From Pseudomonadota bacterium (lineage in GTDB: Bacteria; Pseudomonadota; Alphaproteobacteria; Rhizobiales; Rhizobiaceae): a stretch of DNA of 64,000 nucleotides. Numbering within the stretch: position 1 is the first letter of the stretch; each line of letters begins with the position of its first letter. The translations under genes and the position numbers were made by a program. The notes under the pieces are model-generated. The model was not told the DNA's origin. It searched no databases and worked only from the letters and a program-made list of their open reading frames with translations. Positions 1-9,221 of this stretch are shown here, piece after piece. The stretch spans positions 1-64,000 of the forward strand of contig JAEWLS010000042.1 of the NCBI GenBank assembly GCA_023457435.1, given 5' to 3'.

Positions 1-216
1 AATGAAGACATCCTGCGCTTCATGACCGTTCGCGTTGACGAGCTGGAAGAAGGCCCGTCTGCCATGATGCAGAAGCGCGATCGCGACGACCGCGGCCCGC
101 GTGAAGGCGGCGACCGTGGCCCGCGCCGCGAATTCGGCGATCGTCCGCCGCGCCGTGACGGCGACTTCCAGCGTGGCCCGCGTCCTGATCGCGCTCCCCG
201 CGAAGACCGTGCATAA
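1..216 (+). CDS. rpsF: 30S ribosomal protein S6, C-terminal part (5' end outside window)
   Basis: The frame is open from the first base. It begins with the conserved S6 C-terminal segment (ILRFMTVRVDELEEGPS) and runs into an Arg/Asp/Gly/Pro-rich tail of about 45 residues, a common alphaproteobacterial extension. S6 binds S18 and 16S rRNA in the platform of the small subunit. The N-terminal part lies upstream of the window. rpsR follows after 12 bp, the usual S6-S18 operon. Confidence 0.95.
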   Translation, partial: NEDILRFMTVRVDELEEGPSAMMQKRDRDDRGPREGGDRGPRREFGDRPPRRDGDFQRGPRPDRAPREDRA

Positions 217-228
217 GGAGAAATAAGA

Positions 229-477
229 ATGTCTGAATCTTCCTCCGCTCCGGTCCGTCGTCCGTTCCATCGTCGTCGCAAGACCTGCCCGTTCTCGGGC
301 GCCAACGCACCGCGCATCGACTACAAGGATGTGCGTCTGCTGCAGCGGTACATCTCCGAGCGCGGCAAGATCGTGCCGTCGCGCATCACCGCCGTCAGCC
401 AGAAGAAGCAGCGCGAACTCGCGCAGGCTATCAAGCGCGCCCGTTTCCTGGGCCTGCTCCCCTACGTGGTGAAGTAA
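229..477 (+). CDS. rpsR: 30S ribosomal protein S18
   Basis: 82-residue basic protein of normal S18 length. It contains the family core RRPFHRRRKTCPFSG near residue 10, then IDYKDVRLLQRYISERGKI and a C-terminal RARFLGLLPYVVK. S18 pairs with S6 on the 30S platform. The start is an ATG preceded by an AAGGAGAAATA ribosome-binding site. It is co-directional with rpsF and probably in one transcript with rplI, although a 176-bp gap with a hairpin separates it from rplI. Confidence 0.98.
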   Translation: MSESSSAPVRRPFHRRRKTCPFSGANAPRIDYKDVRLLQRYISERGKIVPSRITAVSQKKQRELAQAIKRARFLGLLPYVVK

Positions 478-484
478 GACATCC

Positions 485-508
485 GCCGGCGCGAGCTATC
501 GCGCCGGC
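485..508 (+). terminator. Perfect hairpin in the rpsR-rplI intergenic gap (attenuator or processing site)
   Basis: A 10-bp perfect GC-rich stem (GCCGGCGCGA / TCGCGCCGGC) with a four-base GCTA loop starts 8 bp after the rpsR stop. No T-run follows, so it does not look like a complete intrinsic terminator. It may be an attenuator, an RNA-processing site or a 3'-end stabiliser that lets rplI be expressed at a different level from rpsF-rpsR. The role is inferred from structure only. Confidence 0.5.
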
Positions 509-653
509 ACACTCCGCTTCGGGGGCGATTCCTCCCGAGTTGGGCCTACGAGCCCTAACTGCCTCAGGCAGGACAGCGATCCGGCGATACGCCTCTCGAC
601 TTCCTGTCTTCGCAATCTGATTCAACCGCTTGCGGTTTTGAAAGGACAGGACC

Positions 654-1232
654 ATGGAAGTCATTCTTCTCGAACGCATTTCCCGCCTCGGCCAGATGGG
701 CGACGTGGTGAAGGTCAAGGACGGCTTCGGCCGCAACTTCCTGCTGCCGCAGGGCAAGGCGCTGCGCGCCAACGACGCCAACAAGAAGAAGTTCGAAGGC
801 CAGCGTGCGCAGTTGGAAGCGCGCAACCTCGAGCGTCGTTCGGAGGCCCAGAAGGTCGCCGACAAGCTCGACGGCAAGAGCTTCGTCGTGGTGCGCTCGG
901 CCGGCGAGACCGGCCAGCTGTACGGGTCCGTCTCCTCGCGCGACATCGCCGAGCTGCTGACTGCTGAAGGCTACACGGTCGCCCGCAACCAGGTCGAGCT
1001 CAACCAGCCGATCAAGGCCATCGGCCTGACCAACATCGCGCTCGCACTGCACCCGGAAGTCGAGGTCACGATCACGCTGAACGTCGCCCGCACGGCCGAT
1101 GAGGCCGAGCGCCAGGCCAAGGGCGAGACCTTGACGACGGCCGAGGCGATCTACGGCGACGACATCAACGAGAACGCTCGTCCCGATGCGTTCTTCGATC
1201 CGCGCGAGGACGGAGCGGACGAGGAGGAGTAG
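654..1232 (+). CDS. rplI: 50S ribosomal protein L9
   Basis: 192 residues. The N-terminal L9 domain is intact: MEVILLERISRLGQMGDVV, then VKDGFGRNFLLPQGKA, the rRNA-binding signature. A helical connector spans roughly residues 40-75 and a C-terminal domain follows. The protein exceeds the about 150 residues of E. coli L9 because of an acidic tail ending DEEE, which is common in rhizobia. The start follows AAAGGACAGGACC. A strong terminator lies just downstream, closing the ribosomal-protein transcript. Confidence 0.97.
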   Translation: MEVILLERISRLGQMGDVVKVKDGFGRNFLLPQGKALRANDANKKKFEGQRAQLEARNLERRSEAQKVADKLDGKSFVVVRSAGETGQLYGSVSSRDIAELLTAEGYTVARNQVELNQPIKAIGLTNIALALHPEVEVTITLNVARTADEAERQAKGETLTTAEAIYGDDINENARPDAFFDPREDGADEEE

Positions 1233-1257
1233 CCTCTTCCTCCAACCGTCATCTGCG

Positions 1258-1284
1258 AAGGCCCGGCATCGTCCGGGCCTTTTC
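1258..1284 (+). terminator. Rho-independent terminator after rplI
   Basis: A 9-bp perfect stem AAGGCCCGG / CCGGGCCTT with a six-base loop is followed by TTTTCTTTT. It lies about 25 bp past the rplI stop and insulates the ribosomal-protein operon from the downstream fatty-acid synthase gene. Confidence 0.9.
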
Positions 1285-1404
1285 TTTTCAGACCGACGTG
1301 AGTTGCGTGGCTGGACCATAAAGCCATGCGTTGACGATGCTTTCCAAGTGTGCAGCGGCCGAGTCATAATTCTGCCCTTCGTCGCTTTTCGGGGGCACTT
1401 ATCT

Positions 1405-2712
1405 ATGGATTGGCTGCTGCACGGCGTCGCAGCCCGTCTGATCAAGACGGGCGCGCTGAAGATGACCTACCCGGACGGGGTGACGCACACCTACGGGGAC
1501 GGGACGGGAAGCACGGTCCACGCCCTCGTGCATACGGCGCACGCAGCACGAGCCATCGCGCTCGATCCTCTGCTTGCCATGCCCGAGAGCTACATGGACG
1601 GAGAGTTTGAGATCGTGGAAGGCGACATCCTCGATTTCATGCGCATCGCATTCGTCAACTTGCGCGGCGGGCCGTCGGTGACGCCCCTGACGAGCCGGCT
1701 CGTTGAAGGCACTCGATTCGCTGCACGGCGCCTGCATCAGCTCAACACAGCGACGCGCTCGCGCCGCAACGTCCACCGTCATTACGATCTCTCCGGCGAA
1801 CTCTACCGGCTCTTTCTCGACAAGGACCTGCAGTATTCCTGCGCCTATTTCGAGCGCCCCGACATGACAATCGAGGAGGCGCAGGCCGCGAAGAAGCGTC
1901 ATATCGCGGCAAAGCTGAGGCTGGCACCCGGGCAGAACGTGCTGGACATCGGCTCCGGGTGGGGCGGGCTTGGCCTCTACCTCGCGCGGTGCTTCGACGT
2001 GAACGTCCTGGGGGTCACGCTTTCGACCGAGCAACTGGCCGTAGCGCAGGCGCGGGCGCAGTCGGATCAACTCGACAACCAGGTCCACTTCGAGCTGCGC
2101 GACTATCGCGACCTTTCCGAACGCTTTGACCGCATCGTCTCGGTCGGCATGTTCGAGCATGTCGGCGTGAATCATTACAAGGCGTTCTTCAACAAGGTTG
2201 CGACCTTGCTGAAACCCGACGGCACGATGTTGCTCCACACGATCGGGCGCAGTGGTCCGCCTGCGGCAACAGGCGCGTTCATCCGCAAGTACATCTTCCC
2301 CGGCGGCTACATTCCGGCGATGTCGGAAGTGCTGCCGGCCATCGAACGCGCCGGGCTCGTGGTCACCGACGTCGAGGTGCTGCGACTGCACTACGCGGAG
2401 ACCCTCAAGGCGTGGCGAGAGCGCTTCCTTGCCAACCGCGACAAGGCCGTGGCGATCTATGACGAGCGTTTCGCGCGCATGTGGGACTTCTACCTCGCCT
2501 CGTCGGAAGCCTCATTCCGCTGGGATGAGATGGTCGTCTTCCAGTTCCAGATCACCCGGCGCAACGACGTCCTCCCGATTACGCGCGACTACATGCGTCA
2601 GGCGGAGCAGACGCTGGCCATGCGGGACGGCGCGGATCTCGAAATTTCGACGAACGAACCTGAAGCGCCCGCTCGAAAGCCCCGGCGCAAATCCGTCAAG
2701 GGCAGGAGCTGA
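1405..2712 (+). CDS. cfa: Cyclopropane-fatty-acyl-phospholipid synthase family methyltransferase
   Basis: 435 residues from the ATG of MDWLLHG, chosen because family similarity starts there and a GGGG stretch lies about 10 bp upstream; the open frame extends further back into rplI. Family landmarks are YSCAYF around residue 147, the SAM-binding motif VLDIGSGWGGLGLYLA at about 179-194, and MFEHVG near 249. The enzyme transfers a methylene group from S-adenosylmethionine to unsaturated acyl chains of membrane phospholipids, usually in stationary phase or acid stress. It stands alone between the rplI terminator and dnaB. Members of this fold can modify other lipids, so the exact product is inferred. 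Confidence 0.88.
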   Translation: MDWLLHGVAARLIKTGALKMTYPDGVTHTYGDGTGSTVHALVHTAHAARAIALDPLLAMPESYMDGEFEIVEGDILDFMRIAFVNLRGGPSVTPLTSRLVEGTRFAARRLHQLNTATRSRRNVHRHYDLSGELYRLFLDKDLQYSCAYFERPDMTIEEAQAAKKRHIAAKLRLAPGQNVLDIGSGWGGLGLYLARCFDVNVLGVTLSTEQLAVAQARAQSDQLDNQVHFELRDYRDLSERFDRIVSVGMFEHVGVNHYKAFFNKVATLLKPDGTMLLHTIGRSGPPAATGAFIRKYIFPGGYIPAMSEVLPAIERAGLVVTDVEVLRLHYAETLKAWRERFLANRDKAVAIYDERFARMWDFYLASSEASFRWDEMVVFQFQITRRNDVLPITRDYMRQAEQTLAMRDGADLEISTNEPEAPARKPRRKSVKGRS

Positions 2713-2919
2713 CCGGAATATTCCTGTTTTGTTCCGGGCTCGGCCGCGCTATGATCTTGTCCGATTCGAGTCAAATCGAATCTGGCCACGGTGACGCAGC
2801 CTGTTAACTCCTGTGAATCGCGGACATGGCGGTGATGGGCGGGTTGCCCGAAGCGCCGGCGCCGCTAGACCGGGACCGAGAGGCGCCGGGGCGGGGCCGC
2901 AAGACAGACCGGGACGGGA

Positions 2920-4410
2920 ATGGCCGAAGCAGCACGCAAGCTCCAGGTGGCGGAGACGCCGCTCTATCGCGAAGCGCCGAACAACATTGAAGCCGAGCAG
3001 GCGCTGCTCGGTGCGATCCTGGTCAACAACGACGCCTTCTACCGTGTCTCCGATTTCCTCAAGTCGGTGCATTTCTACGAGCCGCTGCACCGCAAAATCT
3101 ACGAGGTGTGCGCCGAACTCATCCGCATGGGCAAGATCGCCAACCCGGTGACGATCAAGACCTTCCTGCCCGCGGAGGAAAAGGTCGGCGACATGACGGT
3201 GGCGCACTATCTGGCGCGCCTCGCTGCCGAAGCGGTGACCGTCATCAACGCCGCCGACTACGGCCATGCGATCTACGACCTCGCGACACGCCGCGCACTC
3301 ATCACGGTGGGCGAGGACATGGTCAACATCGCCTTCGACGCACCGGTCGACATGTCGCCTCAGGAACAGATCGAGGATGCCGAGCGCCGGCTCTTCGAGC
3401 TGGCGGAGACGGGGCGCTATGACGGCGGCTTCGAAAGCTTCACCGATGCGGTGAAGACGGCGGTCGATCTCGCCAACGCGGCCTACATGCGCGACGGCGG
3501 CCTTTCAGGCACGGCGACCGGCCTTCGCGACCTCGACAAGCGCATGGGCGGGCTTCAGGCGTCGGACCTGATCATCATCGCGGGGCGCCCCGGCATGGGC
3601 AAGACGTCGCTCGCCACCAACATCGCGTTCAATATCGCCGCCGCGTACGAGCCGGCGCAGCAGGCGGACGGCTCGTTCGTCGCCAAGAACGGCGGCGTCG
3701 TCGGCTTCTTCTCGCTCGAAATGTCGTCGGAACAGCTTGCTACCCGCATCATCTCCGAGCAGACCGAAATCTCGTCGTCGAAGATCCGTCGCGGCGAGAT
3801 CACCGAGGCCGATTTCGAGAAGCTGGTCGCCTGCGCCCAGACCATGCAGCGCATCCCGCTATTCATCGACCAGACCGGCGGTATCTCTATCGCGCAGCTC
3901 GCGGCACGTGCGCGCCGGCTTAAGCGCCAGCGGGGCCTCGACGTCATCGTGATCGACTATATCCAGCTCATGCAGGGCAGCAGCGCGCGGGCCTCGCAGA
4001 ACCGCGTGCAGGAAATTACAGAGATCACCACGGGTCTCAAGGCGTTGGCCAAAGAGCTCGGCGTGCCGATCATAGCGCTGTCGCAGCTGTCGCGTCAGGT
4101 CGAAAGCCGCGACGACAAGCGGCCCCAGCTTTCGGATCTTCGCGAATCGGGATCGATCGAGCAGGACGCCGACGTGGTGCTGTTCGTCTACCGCGAGGAA
4201 TATTACCTGAAGAACCGCGAGCCGAAGCTCGGCAGCGACGAATACCTCAAGTGGGAAAACGAGATGAACGAGGCGCGCGGCAAGGCCGAGGCGATCATCG
4301 CCAAGCAGCGCCACGGCCCCACCGGCACGGTTGCGCTCGGATTCCAGGGCGAATTCACCCGCTTCTTCGACCTCGCCGAGGACAGCCACCTGCCCGAGCG
4401 GTTCGAGTGA
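2920..4410 (+). CDS. dnaB: Replicative DNA helicase DnaB
   Basis: 496 residues. The N-terminal primase-interacting domain begins after about residue 20 (PNNIEAEQALLGAIL). The RecA-like ATPase core carries Walker A GRPGMGKTS at about 222-230 and Walker B VIVIDYIQLM at about 343-352, followed by LSQLSRQVE and SDLRESGSIEQDAD. DnaB unwinds DNA at the replication fork as a hexamer and recruits primase. Its TGA overlaps the GTG start of alr. No intein is present. Confidence 0.98.
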   Translation: MAEAARKLQVAETPLYREAPNNIEAEQALLGAILVNNDAFYRVSDFLKSVHFYEPLHRKIYEVCAELIRMGKIANPVTIKTFLPAEEKVGDMTVAHYLARLAAEAVTVINAADYGHAIYDLATRRALITVGEDMVNIAFDAPVDMSPQEQIEDAERRLFELAETGRYDGGFESFTDAVKTAVDLANAAYMRDGGLSGTATGLRDLDKRMGGLQASDLIIIAGRPGMGKTSLATNIAFNIAAAYEPAQQADGSFVAKNGGVVGFFSLEMSSEQLATRIISEQTEISSSKIRRGEITEADFEKLVACAQTMQRIPLFIDQTGGISIAQLAARARRLKRQRGLDVIVIDYIQLMQGSSARASQNRVQEITEITTGLKALAKELGVPIIALSQLSRQVESRDDKRPQLSDLRESGSIEQDADVVLFVYREEYYLKNREPKLGSDEYLKWENEMNEARGKAEAIIAKQRHGPTGTVALGFQGEFTRFFDLAEDSHLPERFE

Positions 4411-5591
4411 TCGGCTGGCGCAGGAGCGAACCGAAACCTCACGCGAGCGGCGTCGAGTTCGATCTTGCCGGCGGCGTGGTAACCGTCGACCTCGGCGCGC
4501 TCGTGGGAAACTGGCGCGCTCTCGCCCGTCTATCGGCGCCGGCGAGATGCGCGGCCGTCGTCAAGGCCGATACCTACGGACTCGGCATTGGACCGGTGGT
4601 CACGGCACTGGCCGACGCCGGCTGTGAGGATTTCTTCGTCGCCATGCCGCATGAGGGCGCGGAAACGCGCAAAGCGGCGGCGGCCGCCCGGATTTTCGTC
4701 CTGTCCGGACGCTTGAGCCCCGAATCGGCGCATCTGCTGCGCGAGCACCGGCTAATACCTGTGCTCAACAGCACTGCCGACATTGCGGTGTGGGAGGCAG
4801 AAGGCTGGCTGGACGGCGCGCAACTCCCGGCGGCGATCCATGTCGACACCGGCATGAACCGCCTCGGGCTGCGCTTCGACGAGGCGGTCCGGTTCGCCGA
4901 AGAGAACAGCCTCACGCGCGCCGTGCACGTCTGTATGGTCATGAGCCATCTCGCCTGCGCCGACGAACCCGCACACGCGATGAACGTCCGGCAACGCGAG
5001 TCTTTCGAGCGGGTTACGGCGCTTTTTCCCGGTATCGATTCAAGTCTTTCGAGTTCCGCCGGAATTGCGCTCGGATCGGGGTTTCTGCACTCGATGACGC
5101 GGCCGGGCATCGCGTTGTACGGGGCGGCACCGGTCGAAACGCTTCGGCCGCATCTCACACCCGTCGTCACTGCACGGGCACGAATCCTGCAGATTCGCGT
5201 CGCTGGCGCCGGCGAGGGCGTCGGCTACGGCGCGTCGCAGGCGCTTGGACGCGACAGCAGGCTGGCGGTGGTCGGCGCCGGCTACGCAGACGGGTTGATG
5301 CGATCGGCATCCGGCGCAGGCGTTCCAATCCGCAGTCAGTCGCAGGAAGGCGGCTTCGGGTGGGTCGCTGGTCGCAGGGTTCCTATCGTTGGCCGGGTTT
5401 CGATGGACCTGACGGTCTTTGACGTGACCGACCTCCCCGCCGGTGCGGTCAACGAGGGCGATTTCATCGAACTGTTCGGCAAGAACGCCCCGATCGAGGA
5501 TTTCGCGCGGGCAGCCGGGACGATTCCGTATGAGGTGCTGACCAGCCTCGGTCGCAGATATCACCGGGAGTATGTCGAGGGCGGTTCCTGA
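4407..5591 (+). CDS. alr: Alanine racemase
   Basis: 394 residues from a GTG overlapping the dnaB stop. This start gives normal length and places the PLP lysine correctly (AAVVKADTYGLG, K53). The second catalytic residue is the Tyr in GYADG, about position 293, and SMDLTVFDVT is the conserved C-terminal segment. The enzyme interconverts L- and D-alanine, supplying D-Ala for peptidoglycan. It is translationally coupled to dnaB upstream and radA downstream, a conserved alphaproteobacterial order. Confidence 0.95.
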   Translation: MIGWRRSEPKPHASGVEFDLAGGVVTVDLGALVGNWRALARLSAPARCAAVVKADTYGLGIGPVVTALADAGCEDFFVAMPHEGAETRKAAAAARIFVLSGRLSPESAHLLREHRLIPVLNSTADIAVWEAEGWLDGAQLPAAIHVDTGMNRLGLRFDEAVRFAEENSLTRAVHVCMVMSHLACADEPAHAMNVRQRESFERVTALFPGIDSSLSSSAGIALGSGFLHSMTRPGIALYGAAPVETLRPHLTPVVTARARILQIRVAGAGEGVGYGASQALGRDSRLAVVGAGYADGLMRSASGAGVPIRSQSQEGGFGWVAGRRVPIVGRVSMDLTVFDVTDLPAGAVNEGDFIELFGKNAPIEDFARAAGTIPYEVLTSLGRRYHREYVEGGS

Positions 5592-6979
5592 TGGCCAAAT
5601 CCCGCGTCCAGTTCATCTGCCAGAACTGCGGCACCGTCCATTCGCGCTGGGCCGGCAAGTGCGACGCGTGCGGCGCCTGGAACACGCTCGTCGAGGAAGG
5701 CACGGCTGGGGGCATCGGCTCTGGACCGCAGGCGCTAAAGAGCGCGCGCAAGGGACGCGTCGTTGCGTTGACGTCGCTCGACGGGGATATCGAAGACGCA
5801 CCCCGCATCGCGAGCGGCATTGCCGAACTCGACCGCGCCACCGGCGGCGGCTTCGTGCGCGGCTCGGCGCTTCTCGTCGGCGGCGATCCGGGCATCGGAA
5901 AGTCGACGCTCCTTACTCAGGCAGCAGCCGCGCTGGCGTCGAGGGGCAACCGTGTCATCTACGTATCCGGCGAGGAGGCGGTGGCGCAGATCAGGCTTCG
6001 GGCGCAGCGTCTAGGCGTCGCCTCCAGCGCCGTCGAGCTCGCCGCCGAGACCAATGTCGAGGACATCCTCGCCACCATCGGCGAGGGGCGCCGGCCCGAT
6101 CTGGTCATCCTCGATTCGATCCAGACGCTGTGGACGGACCTCGCCGATTCGGCACCCGGCACGGTCACACAGGTTCGGGCGGCGGCACAGGCCATGATCC
6201 GCTATGCGAAATCCACAGGCTGCGCGGTCGTGCTGGTAGGCCATGTTACCAAGGATGGGCAGATCGCAGGTCCGCGGGTGGTCGAGCATATGGTCGACGC
6301 GGTGCTGTATTTCGAGGGCGAAGGCGGTCATCACTACCGTATCCTGCGCACGGTGAAAAACCGTTTCGGACCGACCGACGAGATCGGGGTCTTCGCCATG
6401 GGCGACAAGGGGCTGGCGGAGGTCTCCAATCCGTCGGCTCTCTTCCTGTCAGAGCGTAGCGAAAAGGCCCCCGGAGCGGCCGTGTTCGCCGGAATCGAGG
6501 GCACTCGGCCCGTGCTCGTCGAGATACAGGCACTTGTAGCGCCCTCGCCGCTCGGCACGCCGCGCCGTGCCGTAGTCGGCTGGGATTCGCCGCGTCTGTC
6601 GATGGTGCTCGCGGTTCTCGAGGCGCATTGCGGCATCCGCTTCTCGCAGCACGACGTCTACCTGAATGTCGCGGGCGGGTACCGCATCAGCGAGCCGGCG
6701 GCGGATCTGGCGGTCGCGGCGGCGCTGGTGTCGTCGCTGACCGGCCTTGCCCTGCCTGCCGATTGCGTCTATTTCGGCGAAATCAGCCTGTCGGGCGCGG
6801 TAAGGGCCGTCGCGCATGCGCAGCAGCGTCTCAAGGAGGCGGAAAAGCTGGGTTTCGGCAAGGCCGTCATGCCCGGTTCCTCCGAAGAGATGCTGGGTGC
6901 TATCGCAGCCGGCTCATTTCAGCCCGAAACGCTTGCTGATCTGGTCGCGCGCATCGCGTCAGGCCAGCGACGGGATTGA
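5591..6979 (+). CDS. radA: DNA repair protein RadA
   Basis: 462 residues. An N-terminal C4 zinc finger uses Cys 10, 13, 24 and 27 (FICQNCGT, CDACG). Walker A GDPGIGKST is at about 98-106. The RadA-specific KNRFG motif is near 256-260, and the C-terminal region is Lon-protease-like. RadA is a RecA-family helicase that drives branch migration of recombination intermediates. Its ATG overlaps the alr TGA by one base, indicating coupling. Confidence 0.97.
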   Translation: MAKSRVQFICQNCGTVHSRWAGKCDACGAWNTLVEEGTAGGIGSGPQALKSARKGRVVALTSLDGDIEDAPRIASGIAELDRATGGGFVRGSALLVGGDPGIGKSTLLTQAAAALASRGNRVIYVSGEEAVAQIRLRAQRLGVASSAVELAAETNVEDILATIGEGRRPDLVILDSIQTLWTDLADSAPGTVTQVRAAAQAMIRYAKSTGCAVVLVGHVTKDGQIAGPRVVEHMVDAVLYFEGEGGHHYRILRTVKNRFGPTDEIGVFAMGDKGLAEVSNPSALFLSERSEKAPGAAVFAGIEGTRPVLVEIQALVAPSPLGTPRRAVVGWDSPRLSMVLAVLEAHCGIRFSQHDVYLNVAGGYRISEPAADLAVAAALVSSLTGLALPADCVYFGEISLSGAVRAVAHAQQRLKEAEKLGFGKAVMPGSSEEMLGAIAAGSFQPETLADLVARIASGQRRD

Positions 6980-6982
6980 CTT

Positions 6983-7001
6983 CCCGGCTCTTGCCGGGTT
7001 T
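6983..7001 (+). terminator. Possible weak terminator or attenuator between radA and cvpA
   Basis: A 6-bp stem CCCGGC / GCCGGG with TCTT loop is followed by only TTT, starting 4 bp after the radA stop. The short T-run makes it doubtful; it may just reduce readthrough into cvpA-purF. Confidence 0.35.
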
Positions 7002-7038
7002 GGGAATGCGGCCCGCCACGGCCCCCTGGGGAGACTCC

Positions 7039-7683
7039 ATGCCGATTACGCTGCTTGACGGAATAGTCATCGGCTTCACCCTGGTTTCGGCCATGCTGGC
7101 GATGGTTCGCGGGTTCTCGCGTGAGATCCTGTCGATCGCATCATGGGTGGCTGCCGCGGCGGCGGCATTCTTCCTGCATCCGATCCTGCTGCCCTACGTC
7201 ACGCCGTACATCGACCATCCGATGGTTTCGCTGGCGGTTTCTGCGGGCATCATCTTCTTCATCGCGCTGATCGTGGTCACCGTCATCACGATGAAAATCG
7301 CCGACTTCATCATCGACTCGAAGGTCGGCGCGCTCGACCGCACGCTCGGCTTCATCTACGGCGCGGCCCGAGGCCTGCTGGTGCTTGCTGTGGCCCTCCT
7401 GTTCTTCAACTGGCTGGTCGGCACCAATCCTCCGACCTGGGTCACGGAAGCGAAGTCGCGTCCGCTGCTGGAGAGCATCGGCGCATGGGTGCAGGGCATA
7501 CTGCCCGACGACCCAGAGAACTCGATCCTCAACCGCCTGCGCGGACAGGAAGCTCCGGAACAGCCTTCGCCAGACACGCCGGTTGCTCCGGCACAGCCGG
7601 GTCAGCCGGGTCCAGCGCAGCCGCAGCCGCCCGCGAACGAGGACGACCTGCCGGCCGAGGAAGAGGCTCCGGCGGAAGAGTAG
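7039..7683 (+). CDS. cvpA: CvpA family membrane protein
   Basis: 214 residues from MPITLLDG, preceded by GGGGAGACTCC; an in-frame start 63 bp upstream would overlap radA and lacks a comparable ribosome-binding site. Four hydrophobic helices lie at about 5-23, 29-53, 63-86 and 106-126, followed by a Pro/Ala/Gln-rich acidic cytoplasmic or periplasmic tail (from about 170). CvpA proteins are inner-membrane proteins named for colicin V production and linked to envelope stress tolerance. Position directly before purF is conserved across proteobacteria. Confidence 0.92.
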   Translation: MPITLLDGIVIGFTLVSAMLAMVRGFSREILSIASWVAAAAAAFFLHPILLPYVTPYIDHPMVSLAVSAGIIFFIALIVVTVITMKIADFIIDSKVGALDRTLGFIYGAARGLLVLAVALLFFNWLVGTNPPTWVTEAKSRPLLESIGAWVQGILPDDPENSILNRLRGQEAPEQPSPDTPVAPAQPGQPGPAQPQPPANEDDLPAEEEAPAEE

Positions 7684-7736
7684 ACTTTCGGCCGCGGGGG
7701 GCGACCGGACTGCGCACACAGCACAAGGACCGTGCG

Positions 7737-9221
7737 ATGGAACAGGCAGCGACCGCCCTCCCCGACGAGGCATTCGACGAAGCCGGCGATCACTTCCACG
7801 ACGAGTGCGGCGTCTTCGGCATCTTCGGCCGCCAGGATGCTGCCGCCATCGTCACGCTTGGGCTGCATGCGCTGCAGCATCGCGGCCAGGAGGCCGCCGG
7901 TATCGTCTCCTATGACGGCACCCAGTTCCACGTCGAGAGGCACCAGGGGCTGATCGGCGACACGTTCACGCGCCAGTCGGTGATCGACAGCCTCAAGGGC
8001 AGCCGCGCCATCGGCCACACCCGCTACGCCACGACCGGCGGGGCCGGCTTGCGCAACGTCCAGCCATTCTTCGCCGAGCTAGCCGGCGGCGGCTTCGCCG
8101 TCGCGCACAACGGCAACATCACCAACGCGATGACGATCCAGCGGCGGCTGCAGAAGGAAGGCTCGATCTTCTCGTCGACGTCGGACACCGAGACCATCCT
8201 GCACCTTGTCGCCACCTCGAAGGAGCGCGACACGAACGGCCGCTTCATCGACGCGGTGCGACAGCTAGAGGGGGCCTTCTCGCTGGTGGCCCTGACGTCG
8301 AAGAAGATGATCGGCTGCCGCGACCCGCTCGGCATCCGCCCGCTCGTGCTAGGCGACCTCGACGGAGCCTGGATCCTAGCCTCCGAGACCGTCGCGCTCG
8401 ACATCATTGGCGCGCGCTTCGTTCGGGACCTGAAGCCCGGCGAGATGGTCGTCATCACGTCCAAGGGCATCGAGAGCCACTTCCCGTTCACGCCGGCCAG
8501 GTCGCGTTTCTGCATCTTCGAATACGTCTATTTCGCGCGCCCCGATTCCACGATCGAAGGCCGCAACGTCTACGCCGTGCGCAAGGCGATCGGCATGGAA
8601 CTGGCGCGGGAGAACCCCGTCGATGCCGATATCGTCGTCCCGGTGCCCGATTCAGGCACGCCGGCGGCGATCGGCTTCGCCCAGGCGGCCGGCCTGCCGT
8701 TCGAACTCGGCATCATCCGCAACCACTATGTCGGCCGCACCTTCATCCAGCCCGGCGATTCGATTCGCCACATGGGCGTGAAACTGAAGCACAACGCCAA
8801 CCGCAGGATGATCGAGGGCAAGCGCGTGGTGCTGGTCGACGATTCCATCGTGCGAGGCACGACCAGCCAGAAGATCGTGCAGATGGTGCGCGATGCCGGC
8901 GCCCGCGAAGTGCACATGCGAATCGCCTCGCCGCCGACGCGCGCCTCCTGCTTCTACGGTGTGGACACACCGGAGAAGGCCAAGCTGCTCGCCTCGCGCA
9001 TGTCGATCGACGAAATGGCGGAGTTCATCCGCGTCGATTCGCTCGGCTTCCTGACGATGGACGGTCTCTACCGCGCCGTCGGCGAAGCGCGCCGCAACGA
9101 GGAGGCCCCGCAATATTGCGACGCCTGCTTCTCGGGCGAGTATCCGACGGCACTGACTGACCACGAGGGTGCGGACAATGTGCGCACCCTGTCGCTGCTG
9201 GCGCCCGCGGCTAGGGCGTAA
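7737..9221 (+). CDS. purF: Amidophosphoribosyltransferase
   Basis: 494 residues. The glutamine amidotransferase domain begins at ECGVFGIFG; Cys 24 becomes the N-terminal nucleophile after propeptide removal. The phosphoribosyltransferase domain contains the PRPP-binding motif VVLVDDSIVRGTTS near 364-377. It catalyses the first committed step of purine synthesis, PRPP plus glutamine to phosphoribosylamine. I start it at ATG 7737 because the open frame upstream runs through cvpA out of frame. It ends in an 11-bp convergent overlap with the guanidinium exporter gene. Confidence 0.97.
   Translation: MEQAATALPDEAFDEAGDHFHDECGVFGIFGRQDAAAIVTLGLHALQHRGQEAAGIVSYDGTQFHVERHQGLIGDTFTRQSVIDSLKGSRAIGHTRYATTGGAGLRNVQPFFAELAGGGFAVAHNGNITNAMTIQRRLQKEGSIFSSTSDTETILHLVATSKERDTNGRFIDAVRQLEGAFSLVALTSKKMIGCRDPLGIRPLVLGDLDGAWILASETVALDIIGARFVRDLKPGEMVVITSKGIESHFPFTPARSRFCIFEYVYFARPDSTIEGRNVYAVRKAIGMELARENPVDADIVVPVPDSGTPAAIGFAQAAGLPFELGIIRNHYVGRTFIQPGDSIRHMGVKLKHNANRRMIEGKRVVLVDDSIVRGTTSQKIVQMVRDAGAREVHMRIASPPTRASCFYGVDTPEKAKLLASRMSIDEMAEFIRVDSLGFLTMDGLYRAVGEARRNEEAPQYCDACFSGEYPTALTDHEGADNVRTLSLLAPAARA

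Noticed and set aside
7143..7736. N-terminal extension of PurF through cvpA
   Set aside because: The extra residues are an out-of-frame reading of cvpA; the family start with the Cys nucleophile fits ATG 7737.
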